A stretch of 38,732 bases of DNA. Source: an uncultured Eubacteriales bacterium. Lineage in GTDB: Bacteria > Bacillota > Clostridia > Christensenellales > Aristaeellaceae. Numbering within the stretch: position 1 is the first letter of the stretch; the number at the start of each line of letters is the position of its first letter. The DNA lies in assembly GCA_902785105.1 (NCBI GenBank), contig CACZXF010000048.1:36249-74980 (forward strand), read 5' to 3'. Shown here in pieces: positions 24,839 to 33,590 of the stretch. Position numbers and translations under genes: made by a program. The notes beneath the pieces are model-generated. The model had not been told where the DNA came from. It ran no database searches and saw only the letters and a list, made by a program, of their open reading frames with translations.

Positions 24839-25873
24839 ATGGCAAACAAAACCGGAAAGCCCATGGGCCGCGAGCGGCGGGTGACGCTCATCATCTGCGT
24901 GGTGCTGGCGGCGGCGACGCTGGGGTTCAGCGGCTACATCGCGGGCTGGTTTGCCAACCGCTCACGGGTGGAAAACGACGCGCGGCGCTATCAGTCGATG
25001 TACGTGCCAGAATACACCGCCGAGCCCACGGCGACCGCCGAGCCCACGGCGACCGCCGAGCCCACGGCGACCGTCGTGCCGACGGATACGCCAGCGCCGA
25101 CGAATACGCCTGTGGTGACGGACACGCCGACCCCGGCGCCCACCCCGACTCCGACCGCCCAGCCGACGCTGGGTTCCAATCCCGTGGCGGTGGACGAGCC
25201 TCTCCCCACGGCCAATTCGGACACGCTGGTGTTGTCCCTGCCCACGCCCCCGCCAGTGCAGAAATCCTTCGGGGAGCTGCTGAGCCACAACCCGGATACG
25301 GTGGCTTTTCTGACCATCGACGACGTGATCTCCCTGCCCGTGGCCCAGCGGCAGGACGACAACGACTATTATCTGACCCACAATTTCGACGGCCTGGATG
25401 CCAAAGAGGGCACGCTGTTTCTGGACGGCATGAACCGACTGGTCCCAGAGGATGACTGTCTGATCGTCTACGGCCACAACATGAAGGACGGCACCATGTT
25501 CGGCCCGCTGGCCCAGTATGGCGACTATGACTTCGTCAAAGCGCATCCCGTGGCCCGGTTCGACACCATCTATGAAAACCGGCAGTACGTCCCCTTCGCC
25601 GCCTTCACCGCCAGCATCGACCCCGAAGACGACCATTACTTCGACCTGCGCAACTTCATATTCGACGAGACCGGCTTTGAGCTGTTCGCGCTGCGCCTCC
25701 AGAACCGCAGCGCATGGCGCTCCCCGGTGGACGTGCGCTATGGCGACCGCCTGCTGCTGCTGGTCACCTGCGAATACACCCAGAAGGAGGGCCGCTTCCT
25801 CCTGGCCCTGCGCCAGCTCCGCGAGGATGAGACCGAAGAGGACATGATTCAATCGCTGCGGTCGGCCGGTTAA
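24839..25873 (+). CDS. Class B sortase with Pro/Thr-rich stalk
   Basis: A 344-aa membrane-anchored transpeptidase that joins surface proteins to the cell wall or to each other. One N-terminal helix (residues 15-36) is followed by an extracellular Pro/Thr/Glu stalk (about 58-130) and the sortase domain. Catalytic residues are His213 in VYGHNMKDGTMF, Cys311 in LLVTCEYT and Arg325 in FLLALR; the Cys-Glu-Tyr context and the H-N-M-K-D-G motif point to class B. The stalk is longer than usual. No substrate with a sorting signal lies in the window, so this is an orphan sortase, perhaps a housekeeping enzyme. It lies downstream of a B repeat and upstream of prmA, which has its own promoter. Confidence 0.93.
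   Translation: MANKTGKPMGRERRVTLIICVVLAAATLGFSGYIAGWFANRSRVENDARRYQSMYVPEYTAEPTATAEPTATAEPTATVVPTDTPAPTNTPVVTDTPTPAPTPTPTAQPTLGSNPVAVDEPLPTANSDTLVLSLPTPPPVQKSFGELLSHNPDTVAFLTIDDVISLPVAQRQDDNDYYLTHNFDGLDAKEGTLFLDGMNRLVPEDDCLIVYGHNMKDGTMFGPLAQYGDYDFVKAHPVARFDTIYENRQYVPFAAFTASIDPEDDHYFDLRNFIFDETGFELFALRLQNRSAWRSPVDVRYGDRLLLLVTCEYTQKEGRFLLALRQLREDETEEDMIQSLRSAG
25019..25072 (+). repeat. 18-bp tandem repeat in the sortase stalk
   Basis: Three identical units GCCGAGCCCACGGCGACC encode AEPTAT three times, followed by looser Pro/Thr dipeptides. Confidence 0.9.
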
Positions 25874-25884
25874 CCTTTACTCTG

Positions 25885-25913
25885 TTTTCAATTCGATTCA
25901 TCTATGCTATAAT
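25885..25913 (+). promoter_or_regulatory. Promoter of prmA
   Basis: TTTTCA (25885-25890), 17-nt spacer, TATAAT (25908-25913), 35 nt before the prmA start. Confidence 0.75.
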
Positions 25914-25948
25914 ATCCGGGTTATTATGGCAGGAACGAGGGATACAAA

Positions 25949-26896
25949 ATGGACTGGATGGAATACACCGTGCTGACCACCACGGAGGCATCGGAGCTGA
26001 TTTCGCAGGTGCTGCTGGACGCGGGCAGTTCGGGCACGATGATCGAGGACAAGAACGACGTGGCCGCAAACCAGCGCCCGGAGGGCCAGTGGGACATCAT
26101 CGACGAGGCCATCGCCCAGCGCATCGGCGACGACGTGAAGGTGACGGGCTACTACGAGGCCGACGAGAAACTGCGCGACCGTCTGCTGTTCATCGAGGCC
26201 GAGCTGAAGCGGCTGAAGGGTCTGGACCTGGGCATGGACCTGGGCAAGCTGGAGATACTGAACCACGCCGTAGCCGAGGAGGACTGGACGTCGAGCTGGA
26301 AGAAGGCTTTCCGTCCCTTCCGTCTGGGCGAGCACATGGTCATCAAGCCCAGCTGGGAGGACTTCGACGCCCGGCCCGGCGACCACATCATCGAGATCGA
26401 CCCCGGCATGGCCTTCGGCACCGGCACCCACGAGACCACCGGCATGTGCGTGAAGCTGGTGGAGAAGTACGTGAAGCCCGGCGATGAGTGCATCGACATC
26501 GGCACCGGCACCGGCATACTGGCCATCGCCGCCGCCCACATGGGCGCGAAGCATGTGCTGGCCACCGACCTGGACGCCGTGGCCGTCCGCGTGGCGGCGG
26601 AAAACGTTCAGATCAACGGCTTCGAGGGCACCATTGATGTCCGCTGCGGCGACCTGCTGGAGGCCGTCGAGCCCGGAAAGCAGGCCGACGTGGTCATCGC
26701 CAACATCATCGCCGACGTCATCATCGGTCTCGCCGCGCCGGTGAAGCCCTTCGTCAAGGCGGGCGGCGTGTTCATCTGCTCCGGCATCGCCGTCAACCGC
26801 CTCGACGATGTGCTGGACGCCCTCAAAGCTGCCGACTACGACGTCATGGACGTGGAGACCCAGGGCGAATGGAGCGCCGTGGCGGCGAGGAACTGA
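25949..26896 (+). CDS. prmA: Ribosomal protein L11 methyltransferase
   Basis: SAM-dependent methylation of ribosomal protein L11 in the cytosol. The 315-aa length is typical. The N-terminal half is the L11-recognition region; the hallmark PGMAFGTGTHETT lies near residue 153, motif I DIGTGTGILAIAAAHMGA near 180, the acidic end of strand 2 in VLATDLDAVAVRVAAENV, and the catalytic-loop segment VVIANIIADVI near 249. GAGGG precedes the ATG. It is first in the conserved block prmA, rsmE, mtaB, HIT, rpsU; here repeats separate prmA from rsmE and rsmE from mtaB. Confidence 0.97.
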   Translation: MDWMEYTVLTTTEASELISQVLLDAGSSGTMIEDKNDVAANQRPEGQWDIIDEAIAQRIGDDVKVTGYYEADEKLRDRLLFIEAELKRLKGLDLGMDLGKLEILNHAVAEEDWTSSWKKAFRPFRLGEHMVIKPSWEDFDARPGDHIIEIDPGMAFGTGTHETTGMCVKLVEKYVKPGDECIDIGTGTGILAIAAAHMGAKHVLATDLDAVAVRVAAENVQINGFEGTIDVRCGDLLEAVEPGKQADVVIANIIADVIIGLAAPVKPFVKAGGVFICSGIAVNRLDDVLDALKAADYDVMDVETQGEWSAVAARN

Positions 26897-26906
26897 AACG
26901 ACAATA

Positions 26907-27122
26907 CTACAAATTGGAATTTGTCGGGGAGAGCGGGCAGGCCACCTCATCCGCCCTCACGGGCACTTGACAAGGGCCTGCTGGCCCCATCTCACTGAAA
27001 ACAGTCCACTGGACTGTTTTCCGGGCGCTCGATGCTCAAAAGCCTTCCCCTTGAGGGGAAGGTGGCGCGAAGCGCCGGATGAGGTGGACTCGAACGACAT
27101 CCCTACAAATCCCCATTTATAC
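26907..27122. repeat. Intergenic modular repeat, B core
   Basis: TACAAATTGGAATTTGTCGG on the left, the full B core including ACAGTCCACTGGACTGT, and CAAATCCCCATTTATA on the right, ending 5 nt before the rsmE ribosome binding site region. Confidence 0.92.
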
Positions 27123-27140
27123 CCCCACAGGAGGTCCCCC

Positions 27141-27869
27141 ATGCACTGTTTTTACATCGACCCGCCGTTGGACGGGATGGCTTCGTTGCCCCCGGAGGAG
27201 GCGAAGCACGCGGCGAAGGTGCTCAGGCTCCATCCGGGCGACCCGGTCTGCGCCATGGACGGCGCGGGCGGGCGCTGGGACGCGGAGGTCCGGACCGTCA
27301 GCGGCAGCGCGGTGACGGTGCGGCTGTTGAACCGCCTGCCGGACAACGAGCCGCCGGTGAAGGTGACGCTCTATCAGGGCATTCCGAAGGCGGACAAGCT
27401 GGACTTTATCGCCCAAAAGCTGACGGAGCTGGGCGCGGCGGCGCTCATACCGGTGAAGATGGAGCGCTGTGTGGTGAAGCTGTACGCCCGGGACGGGGCG
27501 AAGCGGCAGGAGCGTCTGTCGCGCATCGCCGCCGAGGCTGCGAAGCAGTGCCGCCGGGGCGTGCCCACGATAGTCGAACAGCCCCTGAGCTGGGAGCAGG
27601 TCATAGAGCACATTGCGCGGCACGACCTCACGCTGATCCCCTGGGAGGATGCCCACGGGCGGCGGATGAAGGACGCCTTTGCAGAGCATCCGGAGGCGCG
27701 GGATATCGGCATCATCGTCGGCCCTGAGGGCGGCATGTCCGCTGAGGAGGTCTCCGCGCTGACCGACGCCGGGGCGCTGACCATCACCCTCGGCCCCCGC
27801 ATCCTCCGCGCCGAAACCGCCGCCGTCGTCTCCGTGGCGATGGCCATGCAGCTTTGGGGGGACCTGTAG
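27141..27869 (+). CDS. rsmE: 16S rRNA (uracil1498-N3)-methyltransferase
   Basis: SPOUT-fold methylase of U1498 in 16S rRNA. The start at 27141 has CAGGAGG (27128-27134) upstream; the longer in-frame reading from 26808 is made of repeat sequence and is rejected. At 242 aa the length is normal. The N-terminal PUA-like part has EEAKHAAKVLRLHPGD; the knot region carries GIPKADKLDFIAQKLTELG and, at the C-terminus, the SAM-binding IIVGPEGGMSAEE and LGPRILRAETAAV. Second gene of the translation block, sandwiched between a B and an A repeat. Confidence 0.97.
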   Translation: MHCFYIDPPLDGMASLPPEEAKHAAKVLRLHPGDPVCAMDGAGGRWDAEVRTVSGSAVTVRLLNRLPDNEPPVKVTLYQGIPKADKLDFIAQKLTELGAAALIPVKMERCVVKLYARDGAKRQERLSRIAAEAAKQCRRGVPTIVEQPLSWEQVIEHIARHDLTLIPWEDAHGRRMKDAFAEHPEARDIGIIVGPEGGMSAEEVSALTDAGALTITLGPRILRAETAAVVSVAMAMQLWGDL

Positions 27870-27883
27870 TTTTAGGATAGCTC

Positions 27884-27996
27884 GATAAATTGGAATTTGT
27901 CGAGGGGACGAACTATCCCTGTAGGGGCGCCGTTTCGGCGCCCGCTCTCCTGCGAGACGGAACGCTCTATCGGGCGGGCGGCAATCCCTGTTTATC
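27884..27996. repeat. Intergenic modular repeat, A core with internal deletion
   Basis: GATAAATTGGAATTTGTC terminus and the first hairpin (GGGCGCCGTTTCGGCGCCC) are intact; the second hairpin is cut so that GGGCGGGCGGC runs straight into AATCCCTGTTTATC. At 113 bp it is the shortest terminated copy. Confidence 0.9.
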
Positions 27997-28030
27997 ATCC
28001 CCAAATAAGTCCCTCCCATCGGAGTGAATT

Positions 28031-29323
28031 ATGAAAACCATTTCTACCTATACATTGGGCTGCAAGGTGAATCAGTATGACACCGAGGCCATGCTGGAAT
28101 CCTTCGAGCGGGCGGGCTACGCGCCGGTGCAGTTCGGGGAACCGTCCGACGTCTGCCTCATCAACACCTGCACCGTCACGGGCACCGGCGACCAGAAGTC
28201 CCTTAAAACCATCCGCCGGGTGGCGCGGGAGCAGCCGGAGTGCGCCATCGTGGTCTGCGGCTGTCTGGCCCAGCGGGAGGCTGAGAAGATACTCGCTATG
28301 GACGGCGTGAAGCTGGTGGTGGGCGTCCAGCGTCGGGCCGAGGTGGTGGAGCTGCTGGAGGGCGCACTGCTGGACGGCACAACCGTCAACGCCGTGGCCC
28401 CGCTGAAGGGCGCGGGCTTCGAGGCGCTGTTCGTCTCCCGCCACGAGGGCAAGACCCGCGCCACCATGAAGATCCAGGAGGGCTGCGACCGCTATTGCGC
28501 CTACTGCATCATCCCCAGCGTCCGCGGGCCGGTGCGGTCCATGCCGCTGGAAGCCGTGCGGGCCGAAGCGGCGCGGCTGGCGGCATCGGGCTATCGCGAG
28601 CTGGTGCTGACCGGCATCCATCTGGCCAGCTATGGCAGGGGGACGGAGGACACGCTCATCGACGCCATCCGCGCTGTCCACGATACCGAGGGCGTCGCCC
28701 GCGTGCGGCTGGGTTCTCTGGAGCCTGTGGTGGTCACGGAGGACTTCGCCCGGGAGCTTTCGCAATTGCCGGGCATCATGCGACAGTTCCACCTGTCGCT
28801 GCAATCCGGTTCGGCCACGGTATTGAAGCGCATGCGCCGCCGCTATACGCCCGACGAATACCGCGCCGCTGCCGAGACCCTGCGCCGTTTCATGCCCGAC
28901 TGCGCCGTCACCACCGACGTCATCGCGGGCTTTCCCGGCGAGACAGAAGAAGAATTTCAGGAGACCATCGACTTCGTCCAGGATATCCATTTGGCCCGCA
29001 TCCACGTGTTCCCCTATTCCCGCCGCTCGGGTACCGTGGCCGACGCCATGCCCGGTCAGATCCCGGAGGCCGAGAAGCGGGAGCGCGCCCGGCGGCTCAT
29101 CGAAATCGGGAACCAATTGGAGCGCGATTACGTCTCACAAATGATAGGCACCATACAGCAGGTGCTGTTTGAACAGCCCGCCGGCGAACCGGGCTCCGGC
29201 TTTGCCGAGGGCTACACCGGCCAGTACATCCGCGTCCGCGCCAGGGCCAATCCTGGCGACCTTAAACCCGTTAAGCTGGTTCGCGCCGAGGGGACGCTGG
29301 CCTTTGGAGAAATCGTCAATTAA
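28031..29323 (+). CDS. mtaB: tRNA t6A37 methylthiotransferase MtaB
   Basis: Radical-SAM enzyme converting t6A at tRNA position 37 to ms2t6A. The 430 aa start with the MTTase domain (TYTLGCKVNQYDTEAM, INTCTVTGTGD and VVCGCLAQ supply the three Cys of the auxiliary cluster), then the radical-SAM motif CDRYCAYC near residue 152 followed by IIPSVRGPVRS, the GYRELVLTGIHLASYG segment, and a C-terminal TRAM-like region. The LGCKVNQYD and LTGIHLASYG wording fits MtaB rather than MiaB or RimO. The ribosome binding site is weak (CGGAGTG). The HIT gene starts 21 nt after the stop, so the two are probably co-transcribed. Confidence 0.96.
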   Translation: MKTISTYTLGCKVNQYDTEAMLESFERAGYAPVQFGEPSDVCLINTCTVTGTGDQKSLKTIRRVAREQPECAIVVCGCLAQREAEKILAMDGVKLVVGVQRRAEVVELLEGALLDGTTVNAVAPLKGAGFEALFVSRHEGKTRATMKIQEGCDRYCAYCIIPSVRGPVRSMPLEAVRAEAARLAASGYRELVLTGIHLASYGRGTEDTLIDAIRAVHDTEGVARVRLGSLEPVVVTEDFARELSQLPGIMRQFHLSLQSGSATVLKRMRRRYTPDEYRAAAETLRRFMPDCAVTTDVIAGFPGETEEEFQETIDFVQDIHLARIHVFPYSRRSGTVADAMPGQIPEAEKRERARRLIEIGNQLERDYVSQMIGTIQQVLFEQPAGEPGSGFAEGYTGQYIRVRARANPGDLKPVKLVRAEGTLAFGEIVN

Positions 29324-29344
29324 TATACAGGGGTGTGTATAATT

Positions 29345-29680
29345 ATGAATGATTGCCTGTTTTGCAAGATCATCGCCGGGGAGATCCCCGGAAACAAGGT
29401 CTACGAGAACGACAGGGTCTTCGCCTTCCGGGACATCAATCCCCAGGCCCCGACCCACGTGCTGATCGTGCCGAAGAAGCACATGGCGAACATCCTCGAA
29501 TGTGACGCCGAGACCGCCGCCGCGCTGACCGACGCCGTGGGCGTCATCGCCCGCCAGGAGGGCGTGGCCGAGAGCGGCTTCCGCCTCGTCTCCAACTGCG
29601 GCCCCCACGGCTGCCAGTCCGTCCATCACCTCCACGTCCATCTGCTGGGCGGCGAACAGCTCACCGAGCGCATGGCCTGA
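29345..29680 (+). CDS. HIT-family (HINT-like) nucleotide hydrolase
   Basis: A 111-aa histidine-triad protein. The CLFCKIIAGEIP start is typical of HINT-type enzymes, which hydrolyse adenosine phosphoramidates. The catalytic triad motif is HHLHVHLLGG near the C-terminus, and PTHVLIVPKKH is the nucleotide-contacting strand. ATG 29345 was chosen over an upstream GTG because the family starts close to this Cys-rich segment. It sits between mtaB and rpsU, its usual location in Firmicutes. Confidence 0.95.
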   Translation: MNDCLFCKIIAGEIPGNKVYENDRVFAFRDINPQAPTHVLIVPKKHMANILECDAETAAALTDAVGVIARQEGVAESGFRLVSNCGPHGCQSVHHLHVHLLGGEQLTERMA

Positions 29681-29719
29681 GTGTTTCACTTAGTACCGTG
29701 AATTTAACGCCCGGAAGGG

Positions 29720-29749
29720 TTGACGACCATACAAGTTATGGGGTATAAT
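29720..29749 (+). promoter_or_regulatory. Promoter of rpsU
   Basis: TTGACG (29720-29725), 18-nt spacer, TATAAT (29744-29749). It lies 68 nt before the rpsU start, giving a leader of about 60 nt that contains the short inverted pair GCATT/AATGC. Confidence 0.88.
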
Positions 29750-29816
29750 AAAATATGTGGCGAACCCCATGCTGCATTGGCAAATGCCAGTTTAATCGCG
29801 AGGGGAGGGAAAACAC

Positions 29817-29990
29817 ATGTCTGAGGTACGCGTCAAAGATGGCGAATCATTGGAAAACGCGCTGCGCCGTTTTAAGCGTAAGACTGCTCGTGATGGCATC
29901 CTTGCTGAAGCCAGGAAAAGAGAGCATTACGAAAAGCCCAGCGTAAAGCGTAAGAAGAAGGCGGAAGCCGCCCGCAAACGCAAGTATTAA
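29817..29990 (+). CDS. rpsU: 30S ribosomal protein S21
   Basis: A 57-aa basic protein of the small ribosomal subunit, which helps early initiation steps. Translation begins [20 protein letters not shown] and ends with a Lys/Arg-rich tail ([13 protein letters not shown]), exactly as in the family. GAGGGGAGGG (29800-29809) lies 7 nt before the ATG. The codon choice is less C/G-biased at third positions than in the flanking genes. Own promoter and terminators. Confidence 0.97.
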   Translation: MSEVRVKDGESLENALRRFKRKTARDGILAEARKREHYEKPSVKRKKKAEAARKRKY

Positions 29991-29999
29991 GCCAATGAT

Positions 30000-30028
30000 A
30001 GCCCCTCTGGTCTACAGAGGGGCTGTTT
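30000..30028 (+). terminator. Terminator hairpin after rpsU
   Basis: AGCCCCTCTG (30000-30009), loop GTCTA, CAGAGGGGCT (30015-30024), then GTTTCC. Perfect 10-bp stem, short T-run. Confidence 0.8.
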
Positions 30029-30080
30029 CCGATACTTCTCAATGTGAAACGATCCCCCTATTATTCGGCTTGATTTACAG

Positions 30081-30108
30081 ACGTCGCATCATCATGCGGC
30101 GTAGTTTT
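30081..30108 (+). terminator. Second terminator-like hairpin
   Basis: ACGTCGCAT (30081-30089), loop CATC, ATGCGGCGT (30094-30102) with one G-T pair, then AGTTTTATT. From here to 30283 the sequence turns AT-rich with no ORF; it contains TTTGGACAT/ATGTCAAA inverted arms (around 30171-30200), which may control the next gene. Confidence 0.6.
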
Positions 30109-30283
30109 ATTGTGTATACGGTAACTACTATTTGTTGTAAATAGCAACATAATTATATATTTTGCGCGGTTTGGACATATATTAACGATTTCAAATGTCA
30201 AATAATAAGCGGTAGTTTGTGTTTATTCAGATCGCGGCAAGACAAATTTAGCAACGAGAATATTCTATTATGGAGCGAATATA

Positions 30284-31300
30284 ATGAAATATGCCATGCT
30301 GCTCTGGCCCCATGCCAACGCACGCTATCAGCAGGAGACCCGGAAGCTGGCGGCGGCGGAGCTGAAGTTGATGCTGGGGCGGACCTGCCCCGGCGCGGCG
30401 GTCGAGATCGACGAGGCGGCGAACATGCCCTGTCTGGACATCGAATGTCCCGATAAGCTGGATGAGCGCTCGCTGTATGCCATCGCCCGCCACTCGCTGT
30501 TGTATCAGCTCTTCGAGCGCCGGGAGGACGGGAGCCTTCTGCCCCTGCTGGGCCGCGCTCCGGCGCTGCTGGGGGACGACCTGCCCGCGATATTGAAATA
30601 CAAGGGCAAGACCAACGAGATGTTTTTGCAGCTTTTAATCAACGTGGGCCTGTATGCCGGGGATTTCTGGGAGCGGCCGGAGGGGCTTGCCTTCCTCGAC
30701 CCCATGTGCGGCCGGGCCACAGCCCCTTTCATCGCCCTGAACCGCGGGTGGAACGCCACCGGCGCGGATGTGGATAAAAACGATCTCAAGGAAGCCGAGC
30801 GCTTCTTCAAGCGCTATCTGGAATATCACCGCTTCAAGCATCACATGAGTCGGGAGTCCCGCACGCTGCGGGTCGGCAAGTCCGCGCCCGTGGTGAAATT
30901 CGAGGCCGCGGCGACGGAGGGGAGTGTCACGCTCAATCTGATGAACTGCGACGCCGCCCGTTCTGCCGAGGCTATGGGCAAAAACAGCGTCCATATCATC
31001 GCCTGCGACCTGCCCTACGGCGTGCGCCACGACGCCATGCCCGGCCAGTCCGCGCCCAAGGGCGGCAACTGGCTGGAGGCGTTGCTGGTCCACGCGCTGC
31101 CCGCCTGGTACAGCATATTGAAGCCCGGCGGCACGGTGGCCCTGTCCTTCAACGCTCAGAGCTTTCACCGGAACCGCCTGCGGGGCCTCATGGCTGACGC
31201 TGGCTTCGAGGTGATGGTCGGCGGCGAATACGACCGTTTTGAGCATTGGGTGGAACAGGCCATCACGAGGGACGTGGCCGTTGCAAGAAAGGTACTTTAA
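30284..31300 (+). CDS. Trm11/UPF0020-like RNA methyltransferase
   Basis: A 338-aa class I SAM-dependent methylase. An N-terminal region of about 110 residues, possibly RNA-binding, is followed by the methylase: motif I in LAFLDPMCGRATAPFIALNRG (near 147), an acidic strand-2 end in ATGADVDKND, and motif IV IIACDLPYGVRHD near 240, where the usual N/D-P-P-Y reads D-L-P-Y, typical of the Trm11/UPF0020 group that modifies guanine N2 in tRNA or rRNA. The start has GGAG at 30271-30274. The exact RNA substrate cannot be told from sequence. Monocistronic, in an AT-rich upstream setting. Confidence 0.85.
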   Translation: MKYAMLLWPHANARYQQETRKLAAAELKLMLGRTCPGAAVEIDEAANMPCLDIECPDKLDERSLYAIARHSLLYQLFERREDGSLLPLLGRAPALLGDDLPAILKYKGKTNEMFLQLLINVGLYAGDFWERPEGLAFLDPMCGRATAPFIALNRGWNATGADVDKNDLKEAERFFKRYLEYHRFKHHMSRESRTLRVGKSAPVVKFEAAATEGSVTLNLMNCDAARSAEAMGKNSVHIIACDLPYGVRHDAMPGQSAPKGGNWLEALLVHALPAWYSILKPGGTVALSFNAQSFHRNRLRGLMADAGFEVMVGGEYDRFEHWVEQAITRDVAVARKVL

Positions 31301-31316
31301 TTATCGCGACATATAA

Positions 31317-31472
31317 TTATAAAATTTGAAGTTTATCGAGGAGTCACTACAACCCTGTAGGGGCGCCGTTTCGGCGCCCGCACTCCTGCGAGACGGAACG
31401 CTCTACCGGGCGGGCGGCGCAACGCCGCCCCTACAGGAGAGTGTGCAACTCCCCCACAAATCCCTGTTTATC
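31317..31472. repeat. Intergenic modular repeat, A core
   Basis: TATAAAATTTGAAGTTTATC on the left, both A hairpins, CAAATCCCTGTTTATC on the right. It starts 16 nt after the methylase stop and ends 44 nt before the rho start. Confidence 0.9.
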
Positions 31473-31516
31473 AGCATCGCCATGCCGTTAATCGTCAATC
31501 CCCTTAGGAGGTACCT

Positions 31517-33415
31517 ATGGATTATCAATCCCTGCACATGAAGACTGTGGCCGATCTGCGCAAGCTGGCGAAGACGATGGGCGTCCGCCTGCCCGCGGGC
31601 GTCAAGAAGGAGCAGATCATCGATCGACTGCTTGAGGCCGAGGTCGGCGGCGTACAGACGTCTCCTGCCGAGACGGAGCCCGCTGACCAGCTCAAGCGGC
31701 GTGGGCGCTCCTCCAGGGCCCAGGCCACACCTGCCCCGGTGGAAGCACCGGCGGAGGCTGAACCCGTGCCCGAACCCCAGCCGGAACCGGAGCACGCACA
31801 GGAAGCGCCCGCGCAAAAGGAAACAGAAATAAAAGAAACTGAGCCGGAAAAAACTGAAAATGCAGAAACGGAAAAGGCAGAGGAAACATCGGGCGAAAAG
31901 CCCCAGGAGGGCACGGAGCGTCGCTTCACGCCACAGCCGCGCCTCTACAATTCCTCCATGCCCCGTCCCCGCATGGGCTACAACAACCGACCGATGATGA
32001 ACAATGCCCAGTTCCAGCGGAACACGGGGGACGGCCAGAATCGCTTCCGTACAAACAACAATTCCCGCTTCATCCCGCGTAACAACACCGTTCAGACCCA
32101 GGCGGGTTCAAATTCTGAAAGCAACACCACCAATACCACAGAATATCAGGAGAGCGGCAGCGCCCGGGGACGCCGGGAGGGCTATTACAACGCGGAATAC
32201 AAGACCTCCAACCCCGCCGTGCCGGAGATGCTGACCTCGGGCGAGTGCGCCGACGGCGCGGGCGTGCTGGAGATCCAGCCGGACGGCTACGGCTTCCTGC
32301 GGGCGGAGAACTGCCTGCCGGGCCCCAACGACGTCTACGTCTCCATCGCCCAGATCCGCCGCTTCAACCTGCGGATGGGCGACTATGTGGAGGGCAAGAC
32401 CCGTGCCCAGCGGGAGGGCGACCGCTACAGCGCCATGCTGTATATCACCTCCATCAACGGCCGGCCCCCGGAGGAGACCGGCACCCGGACCCGATTCGAA
32501 GACCTGGTGCCTATCTATCCCGACGAGCGGCTGCGGCTGGAGGGTCCCACCTCCATCGGCACCGGCGACCTGTCGCTGCGGCTGGTGGACATGCTGGCCC
32601 CCATCGGCAAGGGTCAGCGCGGCATGATCGTCTCCCAGCCCAAGGCCGGCAAGACCACGCTGCTCAAGAAGATCGCCAACGCCATCACCGCCGGCTATCC
32701 CGAGGTGAAGCTCATCGTGATGCTCATCGACGAGCGCCCCGAGGAGGTCACCGACATGAAGCGCTCCATCAACGGCGAGGTCATCTACTCCACCTTCGAC
32801 GAGGCCCCGGAGAACCACGTCCGCGTCTCCGAGATGGTGCTGGAGCGCGCCCAGCGGCTGGTGGAGATGGGGCAGGACGTTGTGGTGCTGATGGACTCCA
32901 TCACACGACTGGCCCGCGCCTACAACCTGACCATCACCCCCACGGGCAGAAGCCTCTCCGGCGGCCTGGACCCGGGGGCCCTGTTCAAGCCCAAGCGCTT
33001 CTTCGGCGCGGCCCGCAACATCGAGAACGGCGGCAGCCTCACCGTCATCGCCACCGCCCTGGTGGACACCGGCAGCCGCATGGACGACATCATCTTCGAG
33101 GAGTTCAAGGGCACCGGCAACATGGAGCTCCACCTGGACCGCAAGCTCTCCGACAAGCGGGTGTTCCCCGCCATCGACATGGTCCGCTCCGGCACCCGCC
33201 GGGAGGAGCTGCTGCTCTCCGAGGCCGAGCTGGACGGCGAAATGCTGGTCCGCCGCATCGTCTCCGGCGGACGCGCCCAGGAGATGGCCGAGCAGGTCAT
33301 CAGCCTGATGAGCAAGACCTCCACCAACCTGGAGTTCTTCGATAAGCTCCGGGGCTGGCTCGCCGTGTTCGAAAAGGACGGCTATACGCTGGGGAATAAG
33401 CAGCCGACGACGTGA
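31517..33415 (+). CDS. rho: Transcription termination factor Rho, with long disordered N-terminal region
   Basis: Hexameric RNA-dependent ATPase that ends transcription. At 632 aa it is much longer than the ~420-aa E. coli form. Order: Rho_N SAP-like segment ([17 protein letters not shown]), a Glu/Pro/Ala/Lys-rich acidic part (about 50-130), an Asn/Arg/Gln-rich part (about 135-225), the cold-shock RNA-binding domain ([17 protein letters not shown]), then the ATPase with Walker [14 protein letters not shown] near 375, [15 protein letters not shown] (Walker B; RAYN is the Q-loop), and the [20 protein letters not shown] segment. AGGAGG precedes the ATG. Asn-rich inserts in clostridial Rho proteins are known; one (C. 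botulinum) was reported to form a prion in E. coli. Whether this one phase-separates is unknown. Confidence 0.97.
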   Translation: MDYQSLHMKTVADLRKLAKTMGVRLPAGVKKEQIIDRLLEAEVGGVQTSPAETEPADQLKRRGRSSRAQATPAPVEAPAEAEPVPEPQPEPEHAQEAPAQKETEIKETEPEKTENAETEKAEETSGEKPQEGTERRFTPQPRLYNSSMPRPRMGYNNRPMMNNAQFQRNTGDGQNRFRTNNNSRFIPRNNTVQTQAGSNSESNTTNTTEYQESGSARGRREGYYNAEYKTSNPAVPEMLTSGECADGAGVLEIQPDGYGFLRAENCLPGPNDVYVSIAQIRRFNLRMGDYVEGKTRAQREGDRYSAMLYITSINGRPPEETGTRTRFEDLVPIYPDERLRLEGPTSIGTGDLSLRLVDMLAPIGKGQRGMIVSQPKAGKTTLLKKIANAITAGYPEVKLIVMLIDERPEEVTDMKRSINGEVIYSTFDEAPENHVRVSEMVLERAQRLVEMGQDVVVLMDSITRLARAYNLTITPTGRSLSGGLDPGALFKPKRFFGAARNIENGGSLTVIATALVDTGSRMDDIIFEEFKGTGNMELHLDRKLSDKRVFPAIDMVRSGTRREELLLSEAELDGEMLVRRIVSGGRAQEMAEQVISLMSKTSTNLEFFDKLRGWLAVFEKDGYTLGNKQPTT

Positions 33416-33434
33416 GGGGAGCGGTTGGAGATTC

Positions 33435-33587
33435 GATAAATTGGAGTTTATCGAGGCGTCAACCCAACCTTGTAGGGGCGCCGTTTCGGCGCCCGCCCCT
33501 ATGAGGCAGCACATTCTGTTGGACGGGCGGCGAAACGCCGCCCCTACAGGAGAGCGGGTAATTCCACGATAAATCCTCATTTTCTCC
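33435..33587. repeat. Intergenic modular repeat, A core
   Basis: GATAAATTGGAGTTTATC on the left; second hairpin reads GGGCGGCGAAACGCCGCCC; right terminus decayed (AAATCCTCATTTTCTC). Separates convergent rho and the SirTM gene, ending 4 nt beyond the latter's stop codon. Confidence 0.9.
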
Positions 33588-33590
33588 CCT

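Noticed and set aside
29750-29816. Riboswitch or T-box in the rpsU leader
   Set aside because: Only about 60 nt with one short inverted pair; no specifier, T-box or known aptamer motif.
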